Assembly (NCBI GenBank): GCA_965213765.1
Contig: OZ243926.1
Coordinates: 3,844,001-3,908,000 of the forward strand
Direction of reading: 5' to 3'
Source: JAJDXO01 sp965213765
GTDB taxonomy: Bacteria; Pseudomonadota; Alphaproteobacteria; Rhodospirillales; UBA2165
DNA length: 64,000 nt
Position numbers and translations under genes: made by a program. The notes beneath the pieces were generated by a model. It was not told the DNA's origin, made no database searches, and saw only the letters and a list, made by a program, of their open reading frames with translations. This document shows positions 26,629 to 34,446 of this stretch, in pieces. How positions within the stretch are numbered: the first letter of the stretch is position 1; each line of letters opens with the position of its first letter.

Positions 26629-27252
26629 ATGAGAAAGAGCCGAATTCTTTTGAGGACGGCCATTCTATTTCTGGCTGTCTTTATCATCTCAGTACCAGCG
26701 GCGCAGGCTGAAATCCGAGCGGTCGAGCTCGATAAACCGGAAGCACTGCCCGCGTTCAATCTCAAAGACCATACCGGCAAGCCATTCACAGCCGAATCCC
26801 TCCACGGTCGTTGGACGTTAAGCGTTCTCGGCTTCACTCACTGCCCTGATGTCTGTCCGTTTGTCCTCAGCAACCTCGCAGCGGTTCTCACTGAGATGGC
26901 GACCTGGGTCCGGCCGGACAATTTGCCCAATTTGGTGTTCGTTGCGGTCGATCCCGCCCGGGATGCGGATTTGCTCGGCGACTACGTGAAGCATTTCGAT
27001 CCGCGCATTCTTGGAGTGACGGGTGAGCATGCGGAACTGGCTAAGTTCGTCGAGGGAATCGACGGCTTCTACAGATTGATGAAACCGGAGGCCGAGGGTG
27101 TTTACGACATCCAGCACAGTGCCAGCATTATTGTCACCGCGCCGGACGGACGCGTGCACGTCAAGTTATCACCACCGCTGGCGCCAAAGGAGGTTGCTCA
27201 GTATTTGGCGCGCAAGCAAATCGTTTTTCGTCGCAGCCAAACAGACAAATAA
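26629..27252 (+). CDS. SCO1/SenC-type copper chaperone
   Basis: This encodes 207 residues from the ATG at 26629. A signal or anchor helix lies at residues 5-25 (ILLRTAILFLAVFIISVPAA). The thioredoxin-like SCO fold has the copper-binding CxxxC in GFTHCPDVCPFVLSN and the distal His in YDIQHSASIIV. SCO proteins deliver copper to cytochrome oxidase CuA or related periplasmic copper enzymes. It is the first gene after the ABC ATPase and is followed by PCu(A)C and cytochrome c genes, forming a copper-delivery set. Confidence 0.93.
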   Translation: MRKSRILLRTAILFLAVFIISVPAAQAEIRAVELDKPEALPAFNLKDHTGKPFTAESLHGRWTLSVLGFTHCPDVCPFVLSNLAAVLTEMATWVRPDNLPNLVFVAVDPARDADLLGDYVKHFDPRILGVTGEHAELAKFVEGIDGFYRLMKPEAEGVYDIQHSASIIVTAPDGRVHVKLSPPLAPKEVAQYLARKQIVFRRSQTDK

Positions 27253-27303
27253 GTTGAGGAGCACCAGAGGATAATCAAGTTCCCGAAGTCTGTCCTACGT
27301 GTT

Positions 27304-27834
27304 TTGACCATCGCGACCGCCTCAGCATTACTTGCCCTACCAGGGGGGGCGCCATCCCACGCAGCCGAGATGAAGCACGGATCGAAGACGCACATGGGTC
27401 ATAGGGCCAAAATGCCCAATGCGGCGTTGACCGTCATTGACGCCTGGGTTCCCGCTGCTCCTCCTGGGGTGAAGACATTTGCCGCCTATTTAACACTTCA
27501 CAACACCACGACCGAGGCACGGTCCGTTGTCGCAGTCGTCAGTCCACAATTCGGAAAAACCGAAATACATACCTTCAAAGTGAGGGATGGCGTCGCGATG
27601 ATGCATCATCTTGCGCAGGTTGGGGTCGGAAGCGGAAATAAGCTAAAATTTGCTCCCAAGGGTTTGCACATCATGCTGATGCAGCCGAAAGACATTCCTA
27701 TTGTCGGTGATGTCATTGATATCACGATTAGCTTTGACAACGGCTCGACATTGGCCGTCAAAGCGCCGGTGCGGAAGCGGCAAACAATGGAAATGCCCCA
27801 CAAGCACGGTCATGACCACGGCCACGGGTCCTAG
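27304..27834 (+). CDS. PCu(A)C-type periplasmic copper chaperone (start codon unusual)
   Basis: The DUF461/PCu(A)C domain has a His in TEIHTFKVRDGV, a Met in VAMMHH, and the HxM pair in GLHIMLMQPKDIP, the copper(I) ligands of the family. A His-rich tail (HKHGHDHGHGS) adds metal-binding capacity. No ATG or GTG is in frame. A TTG at 27304 is possible but gives a signal peptide without a basic start. An ATA at 27271, preceded by AGAGG, would give IKFPKSVLRVLTIATAS, a normal signal, suggesting a mutated ATG. It works with SCO1 to load copper. Confidence 0.85.
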   Translation: MTIATASALLALPGGAPSHAAEMKHGSKTHMGHRAKMPNAALTVIDAWVPAAPPGVKTFAAYLTLHNTTTEARSVVAVVSPQFGKTEIHTFKVRDGVAMMHHLAQVGVGSGNKLKFAPKGLHIMLMQPKDIPIVGDVIDITISFDNGSTLAVKAPVRKRQTMEMPHKHGHDHGHGS

Positions 27835-27840
27835 TCGGGG

Positions 27841-28473
27841 ATGGTCGCCGCGGTGACCCGATTGGCCGTGCTTGTCATGGCCGCGATACCCATGGGTGCG
27901 GCATCTGGGTCTCAGGCCGGAATGATTGATGAGTCGGGTCTCAAGCCTTGGGAATCATGCGCCCTCTGCCATTCCCTCAACGGCATCAGCCGCATGGCCA
28001 AATTCCCGAAATTGGCCGGTCAGGTACCCGCCTATATCGAGAAGCAGATATGGGATTTCCGTGAGGGGCACCGAACTAATGACGGCGCCCAGATGAAAGC
28101 GATGGCGGAAATCATTAAGGCAGAAGACATCCGCATCGTCGCCCGTTATTTCGCGGAGTTGGACCCGCCGCCGCCCGCCGAACCTGTCTCGCCGGCGATG
28201 AGCAGGATTGCCAAAAAATTGGTCTCCACCGGTGACGATGCCCGTGGGATCACGGCCTGCCAGTCCTGTCACGGCGCGGCGCAGGTCAGTTCCAGCGGCG
28301 CCCCGCGCATTGAGGCACAGCATGCAGACTATATCGCCAAGCAACTTTCCGATTTCCGCTCAGGGGAGCGAGGCAACGACCCCGGGGAAGTCATGAGGCA
28401 ACTAGCCAAGAGATTAACTGATGAAGAAATCCGCGCCTTGGGCGGCTTCATCGCCGCTCAAAACAGGGAGTAA
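27841..28473 (+). CDS. Dihaem cytochrome c, c4-like
   Basis: This encodes 210 residues: a signal peptide (residues 1-27), then two cytochrome c domains with CALCH near residue 41 and CQSCH near residue 141. Each is followed by a Met-containing segment (QMKAMAEII; EVMRQLAKR) as possible sixth ligand. Domain sizes fit cytochrome c4, a periplasmic electron carrier. It starts 6 bases after the PCu(A)C stop. It could pass electrons from a periplasmic enzyme to a terminal oxidase. Confidence 0.9.
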   Translation: MVAAVTRLAVLVMAAIPMGAASGSQAGMIDESGLKPWESCALCHSLNGISRMAKFPKLAGQVPAYIEKQIWDFREGHRTNDGAQMKAMAEIIKAEDIRIVARYFAELDPPPPAEPVSPAMSRIAKKLVSTGDDARGITACQSCHGAAQVSSSGAPRIEAQHADYIAKQLSDFRSGERGNDPGEVMRQLAKRLTDEEIRALGGFIAAQNRE

Positions 28474-28480
28474 ATTTCCT

Positions 28481-28798
28481 ATGACAGTGACTCGCAACGC
28501 CTTCCACCTCATCGAGACTCGAGCCGCATCCGAGATCGAACCTCTCTCGGCCGTTTTTCTGACTGACAGCGTCGTGGAACTGAATGAAGGCGCAGGCTTT
28601 CTGGATCGCCTCGACATGGACGAGATCGGATTTCTGAGGGGCCGGGGCACAACCCTCTCGGTTTCAAAAGGGGAGACGGCATTTCTTCAAGGAGACGAGC
28701 ATGACGGCATCTTCCTGATCGAGACCGGTCGCATACGATCACCGAGCAATACGCCACCGTCATTGAGGCCACGCAATCCGCGCGGGCCAACCGGCTGA
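28481..28798 (+). pseudogene. Crp/Fnr-family regulator, truncated
   Basis: It starts with ATG 8 bases after the cytochrome gene. Residues 40-84 match the cyclic-nucleotide-like sensor domain of Crp/Fnr regulators (LSVSKGETAFLQGDEHDGIF, LIETGRIR). Similarity then stops abruptly at about 28733, and a different coding remnant begins in another frame. The beta-roll is incomplete and the helix-turn-helix is absent, so it cannot bind DNA. It was probably the regulator that recognised the FNR-type box at 22452. Confidence 0.75.
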
Positions 28799-28872
28799 AC
28801 GACGCACACCGACCCCGCTATCCACGAACCGACGCCCGCCTAACCAACTGGAACGCGGGCGTCAACTTGTGA
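28735..28872 (+). pseudogene. Possible IS transposase C-terminal scrap
   Basis: A 45-codon open piece reads TITEQYATVIEATQSARANR, then RYPRTDARLTNWNAGVNL and stop. The style (EQYA...EAxxxAR...RYPR...) resembles the tail of IS3-type OrfB transposases, which would explain the break in the Crp/Fnr gene. The match is weak and by eye only. The following 28873-28986 shows nothing. Confidence 0.3.
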
Positions 28873-28986
28873 GGGTAACAACGATTTGATGGCAAAACAG
28901 GGTACCACCCGAGATCGGCTAATCCCGAGGCATTGTCCGAGCAACAAGCTCGTTAGTCTGACTGGGCGTCGATCTTCCGGATTGCA

Positions 28987-29191
28987 TCAGGGCCAGCGGT
29001 CATCGAACCACAGCGAATAGGCCGGATACATGACTGCGACCTTCACCGGCACGCCCAGCGCCTTCGACAGCGCATTGGCCGACAGCCCGAGTTCATCGAG
29101 CTCGTCGCGCAGGATTTCACCGGGATGCACCGGCTTCATTCCGTTTTTGCGTTCATGGCAAACTCCCTCAATGGTAATCCACAATCTCCAC
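28987..29191 (-). pseudogene. HigBA toxin-antitoxin scar
   Basis: On the minus strand the last eight codons of a HigB toxin (VEIVDYH then stop, 29191-29168) are followed by a HigA start at 29142 (MKPVHPGEILRDELDELGLS, ANALSKALGVPV). After GVPV the antitoxin sequence is replaced by an unrelated 18-residue tail. Both genes are therefore truncated at their outer ends while the toxin-antitoxin junction is kept. This is a second HigBA remnant, distinct from that at 900-1259. Confidence 0.75.
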
Positions 29192-29250
29192 ACGTCACCC
29201 TGCGGGGCATTTATATTGCGTTGCTTATCTGGGTGTGTATATAATTGCGC

Positions 29251-29433
29251 ATGTTGCGAAACAGCCGAGACATCGTAAAGCGTCTCAAGGCCGAGGGCTT
29301 CGAAGTGGTGAGCATAAAGGGATCGCACCACAAGTTCAGAAAGGGCACGATTACCGTGGTCGTTCCGCATCCGAAGAAGGACTTGCCCATCGGCACCGCC
29401 CGGAGCATCGCTAGGCGGGTGGGCTGGAACTGA
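29251..29433 (+). CDS. hicA: HicA-type mRNA interferase toxin
   Basis: This encodes 60 residues from the ATG at 29251 (an in-frame TTG lies two codons earlier). The HicA double-stranded RNA-binding-like fold is clear: RDIVKRLKAEGFEVVSIKGS, then the catalytic-His region GSHHKFRKG, and VVVPHPKKDLPIGTARSIAR. It should cleave mRNA when free of HicB. It is complete for the family (about 60 residues). hicB starts 10 bases downstream. Confidence 0.92.
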   Translation: MLRNSRDIVKRLKAEGFEVVSIKGSHHKFRKGTITVVVPHPKKDLPIGTARSIARRVGWN

Positions 29434-29443
29434 GGAGGCAGCT

Positions 29444-29833
29444 ATGCACTATGTCGCCGTCATCGACAAGGACCCAGGAAGCGCCTATGGGGTCCAGTTT
29501 CCAGAGGTGCCGGGATGCTATTCAGCCGCCGACAACTTCGATGACATCGTTCCCAACGCTATTGAGGCGTTGAGCCTGTTCTTCGAGGATGGCGAGCCGG
29601 TGCCTCCGCACGGCATCGAAGCGGTGCGTGAGCAAGTTGCTGGTAGCATCGCGGAGGGCGCGGTTCTGATGATGATTCCCTATGTGCGGGATCGGAAGCG
29701 GGTCGTGCGGGTAAATTTGAGCCTGGAGAAGGGGTTCCTCGATACCCTCGACGAGGCGGCGCACATGCGCGGCATGACTCGCTCCGCGTTCGTTCAGAAA
29801 GCAGCGACGCGCGAGATTCTCGACCCTGCCTGA
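29444..29833 (+). CDS. hicB: HicB-type antitoxin
   Basis: This encodes 129 residues with GAGG upstream of the ATG. The N-terminal HicB fold reads AYGVQFPEVPGCYSAADNFD and AIEALSLFFEDGEPVP. The C-terminal part (RVNLSLEKGFLDTLDEAAHM, RGMTRSAFVQKAATREIL) is a ribbon-helix-helix DNA-binding domain. It neutralises HicA and probably represses the pair's own promoter. The hicAB pair looks intact and is the first functional TA unit of this accessory zone. Confidence 0.92.
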   Translation: MHYVAVIDKDPGSAYGVQFPEVPGCYSAADNFDDIVPNAIEALSLFFEDGEPVPPHGIEAVREQVAGSIAEGAVLMMIPYVRDRKRVVRVNLSLEKGFLDTLDEAAHMRGMTRSAFVQKAATREILDPA

Positions 29834-30038
29834 AACGGGCGCAGTCGTCAGCTGACGCACCTTTGCGGCGCGGTGTTGTTGAAGTCCGGCTCCATGAAGC
29901 GGCCGACGATTGCGCAAATGGCCTCGCGGTCGAGACCGAGGCAAGAGTTCGAACGGTCGCTGAGACTCTCGGCGTCGCCAGGGGTGACTAGACCCGGCGA
30001 CGAAGGGCGATTCGTCACCGGTCGCTCGGAGGAATCGC

Positions 30039-30315
30039 ATGCGCCGGATCTCACTCGCAGCCCTGCTCGGCCTCGCACTGGCAACAACGGCACAGGCGGA
30101 AAACACCCCGCTACACGTTGGGCGTACAAAGGCCACGTCGCCGTCATCAGAGTACTGATCGCGAACGGGCGAATGTCAACGTGAGAAACGACAAACGGTG
30201 GACGCCGCTGCACGAGGCAGCATACGAAGGCCACTGTGCCGCTTTCGAGACACTGATTCTTCGCGGGGCGAACGTCGATGCGAGAGCCACGCATTTTACG
30301 ATATTTCTTTGATAA
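30039..30315 (+). pseudogene. Exported ankyrin-repeat protein, frameshifted and truncated
   Basis: An ATG with GGAGG upstream starts a good signal peptide (MRRISLAALLGLALATTAQA), followed by ENTPLH. The frame then breaks. The next ankyrin pieces lie in other frames: YKGHVAVIRVLIANG, then KRWTPLHEAAYEGHCAAFET, LILRGANVDARA. At least two frameshifts are needed, and the gene stops after about two repeats at 30315. Ankyrin repeats bind proteins; this copy cannot make a working one. The gap 29834-30038 holds no gene I can support. Confidence 0.7.
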
Positions 30316-30345
30316 CATGACGGGTAATGATACTTTGCGATCGTC

Positions 30346-31146
30346 ATGTATGGGAATACCGCACCACGTGCTCGCAACGTCGTCACCAACCTGGCCGCCC
30401 GCGGCCGGTATCACTTTACCTCGTCCGAGCTTCGCTCGGCCCTCGGTGTGTCCGAGGCGGCGGCGCGCCAGGCACTGAGCCGCCTCGCGGCCAAGGGGGA
30501 GATCGCAAGCCCCGCGCGCGGGTTTTACGTCATCGTGCCGCCCGAATACAGGCGACTCGACTGCCTGCCGGCGGATCAGTTCATCCCGGCGCTCATGGAG
30601 CAACGGAACGTCCGCTACTATGTCGGGCTCCTTTCGGCAGCGCAATATCACGGCGCGGCCCATCATCGCCCGCAGGAATTCCAGGTGGTCGTGGAGAGGA
30701 ACCGGCCGGCGATCACTTGCGGGGCCGTCCGCGTCGCCTTCGTCGCGCGCCGGAACCTCGATGCGGTGTCGGTCGAAAGGTTCAACAATCCGCGCGGAAC
30801 CGTTCTTGTCTCGACCGTGGAGGCGACGGCGGTCGACCTGGTGGGGTACATGCGTCGTGCCGGCGGACTGGACCGGGTGGCTGGCGTGCTTTCCGAACTC
30901 GGCGAGGACATTGACCCGGAGCGTCTCGTCGAGGCTTCGCAATCGGCATCGATCCTCTGGGCGCAGCGTCTGGGGTATCTCCTGGAGCATATCGGGGCCG
31001 GAGGCAGGGTAATGCCGCTCAAGGAGCATGTGCGGCAGCGCGCGCGCAATTACACGAAGCTCCTGCCCGGCGTGGATGCCAGGGGTGCGCAGCGGTCGAA
31101 GGACTGGCGGCTATTGGTGAACGCAAGCATCGAGGCGGACGCGTGA
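30346..31146 (+). CDS. abiEi: AbiEi-type antitoxin (type IV TA)
   Basis: This 266-residue protein has an N-terminal winged helix (FTSSELRSALGVSEAAARQA, LSRLAAKGEI, then PARGFYVIVPPEYR), as in AbiEi, and a C-terminal antitoxin domain (YYVGLLSAAQYHGAAHHRPQ, VSTVEATAVDLV). AbiEi represses its promoter and counters the AbiEii toxin without direct binding. The stop overlaps the AbiEii start (GTGA), the common arrangement. The pair can act in abortive phage defence. Confidence 0.9.
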   Translation: MYGNTAPRARNVVTNLAARGRYHFTSSELRSALGVSEAAARQALSRLAAKGEIASPARGFYVIVPPEYRRLDCLPADQFIPALMEQRNVRYYVGLLSAAQYHGAAHHRPQEFQVVVERNRPAITCGAVRVAFVARRNLDAVSVERFNNPRGTVLVSTVEATAVDLVGYMRRAGGLDRVAGVLSELGEDIDPERLVEASQSASILWAQRLGYLLEHIGAGGRVMPLKEHVRQRARNYTKLLPGVDARGAQRSKDWRLLVNASIEADA

Positions 31147-31964
31147 TCCCCCGGGACTACATTACGCAGTGGCGGGAGCGGGCGCCGTGGAGCGAGGACT
31201 TCCAGGTCGAGCAGGACCTGGTCATCAGCCGGGCCCTGGTCGAGATATTCTCCGATCCTGTTCTCGGCGGGGCGCTCGCCTTCCGGGGCGGCACGGCACT
31301 CTACAAGCTCTACCTGACGCCGCCCGCGCGCTACTCCGAGGATATCGACCTGGTCCAGGTAGAGCCTGGGCCGGCCGGCCCAATGATGGATGGTTTGCGA
31401 ACCGCGCTCGATCCCTGGCTCGGTCAAGCACGGTGGAAGCAGTCGGAGGGCCGGGTGACGTTCGGCTACCGGTTCCTGTCCGAGGACGTGCCGGCGATCC
31501 GGCTGCGCCTCAAGGTCGAGATCAACACCCGCGAGCATTTTGCGGTGCTGGGCTTCACCAAACGCCCGTTCCCGGTTGGGTCGCGGTGGTACTCCGGGCG
31601 GGCCGATATCACGACCTTCGAGCTCGACGAATTGCTGGCAACCAAGATGCGAGCGCTCTACCAGCGCCGCAAGGGCCGGGATTTATTCGATCTGGCGATG
31701 GGACTCGCTGAGGGGCGGAGTGATGCCGGACGGATCGTTGCGGCGTTCCGGGAGTACATGGAGCGCGAGGGCGCACCGGTGACCCGAGCGATGTTCGAAC
31801 GGAACCTCGTGGGGAAGATCGGCGATGCGCAGTTCAATGCCGACATGAGCGCCCTGCTCAGGCCGGGGTTCGAGTGGCGGCCGGCGGAGGCTGCGCGGAC
31901 AGTGTCCGAGCAACTGATTTCGCTGCTTCCGGGCGAGCCGTGGAAGGGAGAGACGGAGGCATGA
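31143..31964 (+). CDS. abiEii: AbiEii nucleotidyltransferase-like toxin
   Basis: This encodes 273 residues from a GTG overlapping abiEi. It has the DUF1814/AbiEii nucleotidyltransferase motifs: FRGGTALYKLYL (GGTAL) and YSEDIDLVQVE (DxD). A later Lys-rich motif reads LDELLATKMRALYQRRKGRD, followed by LFDLAMGL. Related toxins add nucleotides to tRNA acceptor stems. All motifs are present, so the pair looks intact. Confidence 0.92.
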   Translation: MIPRDYITQWRERAPWSEDFQVEQDLVISRALVEIFSDPVLGGALAFRGGTALYKLYLTPPARYSEDIDLVQVEPGPAGPMMDGLRTALDPWLGQARWKQSEGRVTFGYRFLSEDVPAIRLRLKVEINTREHFAVLGFTKRPFPVGSRWYSGRADITTFELDELLATKMRALYQRRKGRDLFDLAMGLAEGRSDAGRIVAAFREYMEREGAPVTRAMFERNLVGKIGDAQFNADMSALLRPGFEWRPAEAARTVSEQLISLLPGEPWKGETEA

Positions 31965-32562
31965 GCGTGCGGCGGGCTGAAGCATCGGGAGGATCGCGTT
32001 GCCGTGCGTTCGGCTCGGCGGTTACGACTGGAGGCTTGATTTGCAATGCCTGAGGGAAGCGGCCGACTCCATTCTGAAGCACCATCATGTGCACCAGCAT
32101 CAGGTAGGACTTTACCTGCTGCGCTTCTTCCGTGAGGGGAACCAGGTCACGCACGTCAATCCACCCCTCAGGAGAGAATGTCGCTTCACCAGGCTCTGAG
32201 GCATGCATCGTTGCCATATCTTCAGTATCCGCAATATACGGGATCGACGGCCCGCTGAAATCGATTTTGAGTCCCAGGGAGCCATGGATGACCAGATTGC
32301 GTGTCGGCCAATTGTCCAGTAGCCAAGTGTGTAGATTTATTCCTTGGTGGCCTGCGCCATTTGGGCTTCAACTGGAGTTCCAGTAGAGATGGCGAACGAA
32401 TCCCCAAGACCAACTCCATTCTGTTCCCTGTTCGAGAAGTTCGCTTCGTTATTCTAATCACGCTTTTCATAATTGGAATTCCGGTCGATATCATCGCCTA
32501 TCAATTAGGCGGAGGCATTCGCGGTACCTCTGAAGCCATTGGTTCAACTGGAGGCCGGAACA
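31965..32562. other. Gene-poor stretch with uncertain short frames
   Basis: These 598 bases lie between abiEii and hipA. A minus-strand frame from 32217 reads MATMHASEPGEATFSPEGWI, DVRDLVPLTEEAQQVKSYLM and looks protein-like for about 60 residues before a low-complexity tail. I cannot assign it. A plus-strand frame contains one hydrophobic segment (FVILITLFIIGIPVDIIAY) with no family match. Probably rearranged remnants. Confidence 0.3.
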
Positions 32563-33870
32563 TCATTGTGGGTGCGCACGAGGTACATCCGCTATGGCTT
32601 CAGTAAGCTGGTTTTCCAACCCCTCGAATGCCAGGTCGTTCAGGAATTGCCGCCGCCACAGCAGTCGTCGATCGGGATCGCCCAACGCCGCCTGATCGCA
32701 GACCGCTTCCCAATTCGACACGATGATGGCGACCTGTTGCTTCATGATCGCGAGGGCGCGCGGCTCCGCAAGCAAAAACTTGTTGGCGGCGGCGAGACAC
32801 AACGAGAGCTGGCTGCGGCGCTCAAGGCCGTGGATCTGCATGGCCTGAGAGGCCTCGCGTCCGGTCCTCGACTGCGGGCAGATGTCGTAGGCCGGCGTGA
32901 GCGTGAGACGCTCGCCGTCCCAAAAGGCGGCGTGGTTGCGGGCATGATCATCCGTGTTGCCGACCAGGATGTTGAAGGTCATGCGCGCGAAGAGTTCCGC
33001 CAAGGTCTCGGCCGGGTCGGTGAAGCGCGCCCGCACGATGTCCGCGAGCGCTTCGTAGGAAGCGTGAGCCGCCATGCGCTCGTCGAGGCCAAGCAGGGTC
33101 AGCGCGGATACCATGGCGCGCCGTGTCCAACCGTTCTCCGCACGCTCACGGTCGAAGCGCCGGATCAGCAGCACATCCTTGTTCATCGCCCGGGCGAGAC
33201 TGACCGGCGCAACGTTCAGTCCGGCGAGACTTGCGAGGCGCATTGCGATGAACTCCGCCTTGACGACGCTGTTGATATCGGTCGAGGAGGAGAATTTCGC
33301 GACATACTTGGCGTCTCCATCCCGGATGAGTGCTTTCGGCCTTGCTCCCCCGATCGCCGTGCCGTGCTGCAAGGCTTCGGCCAGGTCCGGCGCCAGCGGC
33401 AGACCGCGATCGACCCGGTCGGCCGAGTCTACCAGGCGTTCGAGGGTCTCGTTTTCGGCCCCGCGGGGAGCGTAGTCCCGGGGGGATGCCTGGAAGTCGA
33501 GCGCGCCGGTGCGGTCGGAGCCGGACCGAAGCATGAAGGTAAGCTCGTCGAGATCGGCGAACCCGTTCGCTTCGCCGAGGCCGCCGGCGAGGCGATGGGC
33601 GATCACACGACGGCCCCAGGCGTCGGGTGAGGCGTCGCGCAGGGCGTTGGCGATCTCGAGAGGCGGCTCGGGTATGATGGCGCCGTGGCGCAGGGGCAAT
33701 TCGGGCGCATAAATCGGGATCGCGTCGTCCCTGCTGAGATAGGAGCGGCCATAGGTGAAGACGAAGTGGCCGTCTTCCGCGTGAATGCGGCCCGCAACCA
33801 CCGGCGTGGTCCTTCCCGGTAGACAAATCCAAACAAACGCCTCGTGGGGCCGAGCCGCGTCAGAAGTCAT
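32563..33870 (-). CDS. hipA: HipA-type serine/threonine kinase toxin
   Basis: This 435-residue protein has the HipA N-terminal domain (FTYGRSYLSRDDAIPIYAPE), the HipA kinase core with AIGGARPKALI, Lys-containing YVAKFSS, catalytic-loop NILVGNTDDHARNHAAF, and metal-binding AYDICPQ. HipA kinases phosphorylate aminoacyl-tRNA synthetases and slow growth. Key motifs are intact. It overlaps hipB by 11 bases, with hipB first in the operon. Confidence 0.92.
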   Translation of the reverse strand: MTSDAARPHEAFVWICLPGRTTPVVAGRIHAEDGHFVFTYGRSYLSRDDAIPIYAPELPLRHGAIIPEPPLEIANALRDASPDAWGRRVIAHRLAGGLGEANGFADLDELTFMLRSGSDRTGALDFQASPRDYAPRGAENETLERLVDSADRVDRGLPLAPDLAEALQHGTAIGGARPKALIRDGDAKYVAKFSSSTDINSVVKAEFIAMRLASLAGLNVAPVSLARAMNKDVLLIRRFDRERAENGWTRRAMVSALTLLGLDERMAAHASYEALADIVRARFTDPAETLAELFARMTFNILVGNTDDHARNHAAFWDGERLTLTPAYDICPQSRTGREASQAMQIHGLERRSQLSLCLAAANKFLLAEPRALAIMKQQVAIIVSNWEAVCDQAALGDPDRRLLWRRQFLNDLAFEGLENQLTEAIADVPRAHPQ

Positions 33871-34195
33871 CGTCGGCCTCGCGGCGGGGCTTGCGGATTG
33901 ATCCCGGCATCAGAGCGAGCTTGTCGTCGGTTCGCTCTAGCTGGGGAGCGAGACTCGTCACCTCCGGAACGAACAGATCGACGCCGGTCAGGGTGGCGGC
34001 TTCCAGCACGAGGCCGATCGCCACGGAGGGACTGCCCTTCTCAATGAGCTGCAACGTGCTCCTGGCAATGCCTATACGGGCCGCGAGATCGTGTTCGGAC
34101 ATGCGCCGGCGTTTCCTGGCGAGCCTGATCTGCTTGCCCAAGAGGAGGAGCGCCTCTTCCGTAAGGCGCGAGTAGGAACGTGGCGTGCTCGGCAT
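33860..34195 (-). CDS. hipB: HipB-type XRE antitoxin/repressor
   Basis: This 111-residue protein has a helix-turn-helix (LGKQIRLARKRRRMSEHDLA, ARIGIARSTLQLIEKG) and the C-terminal tail common to HipB-like regulators (VEVLEAATLTGVDLFVP-like segment, seen here as VLEAATLTGVDLFVPE). It should bind HipA and repress the hipBA promoter. An inverted repeat just upstream at 34205-34254 is the probable operator. Confidence 0.9.
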   Translation of the reverse strand: MPSTPRSYSRLTEEALLLLGKQIRLARKRRRMSEHDLAARIGIARSTLQLIEKGSPSVAIGLVLEAATLTGVDLFVPEVTSLAPQLERTDDKLALMPGSIRKPRREADDDF

Positions 34196-34204
34196 GGCAA
34201 CGTA

Positions 34205-34254
34205 TTGACCGTTATATCAGCCACAAAAATATAATTGACTGGCTTATCGGTCAA
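34205..34254. promoter_or_regulatory. Candidate hipBA operator
   Basis: TTGACCG (34205-34211) and CGGTCAA (34248-34254) are perfect inverted 7-mers, the second extended as GGCTTATCGGTCAA, separated by AT-rich promoter-like sequence. They lie 10-60 bases upstream of the hipB start, where HipB-family repressors bind. No other gene uses this promoter. Confidence 0.55.
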
Positions 34255-34257
34255 GTA

Positions 34258-34446
34258 TGTTCAAATTCTGTTGTTGCTGGTGTCCATCGGGCTGCACTCC
34301 GGATCGTGTACAAGGCCGGGTAAGGATTCCCCTCCGCACGATTGGGACATCAGGGGCGCTACGTGTAGTCCCGATCTTCCTGAGAGTATCCCCATGTGAG
34401 CTGAATCCCGCCCCAAGTCAGGTCGTTGCCATCCCAAGTCAGATAG
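34258..34446. other. Intergenic stretch with no visible gene
   Basis: About 190 bases between the hipBA promoter and the helicase remnant. No coding frame, hairpin or repeat stands out. Confidence 0.5.

Noticed and set aside
29848..31029. Long minus-strand frame opposite abiEi
   Set aside because: Overlaps the convincing abiEi gene and shows no domain. Only its last 30 or so residues, beyond abiEi, look protein-like, and these could not be assigned.
32539..33630. Long plus-strand frame opposite hipA
   Set aside because: No domain and unlikely composition; hipA kinase motifs are clear on the minus strand.
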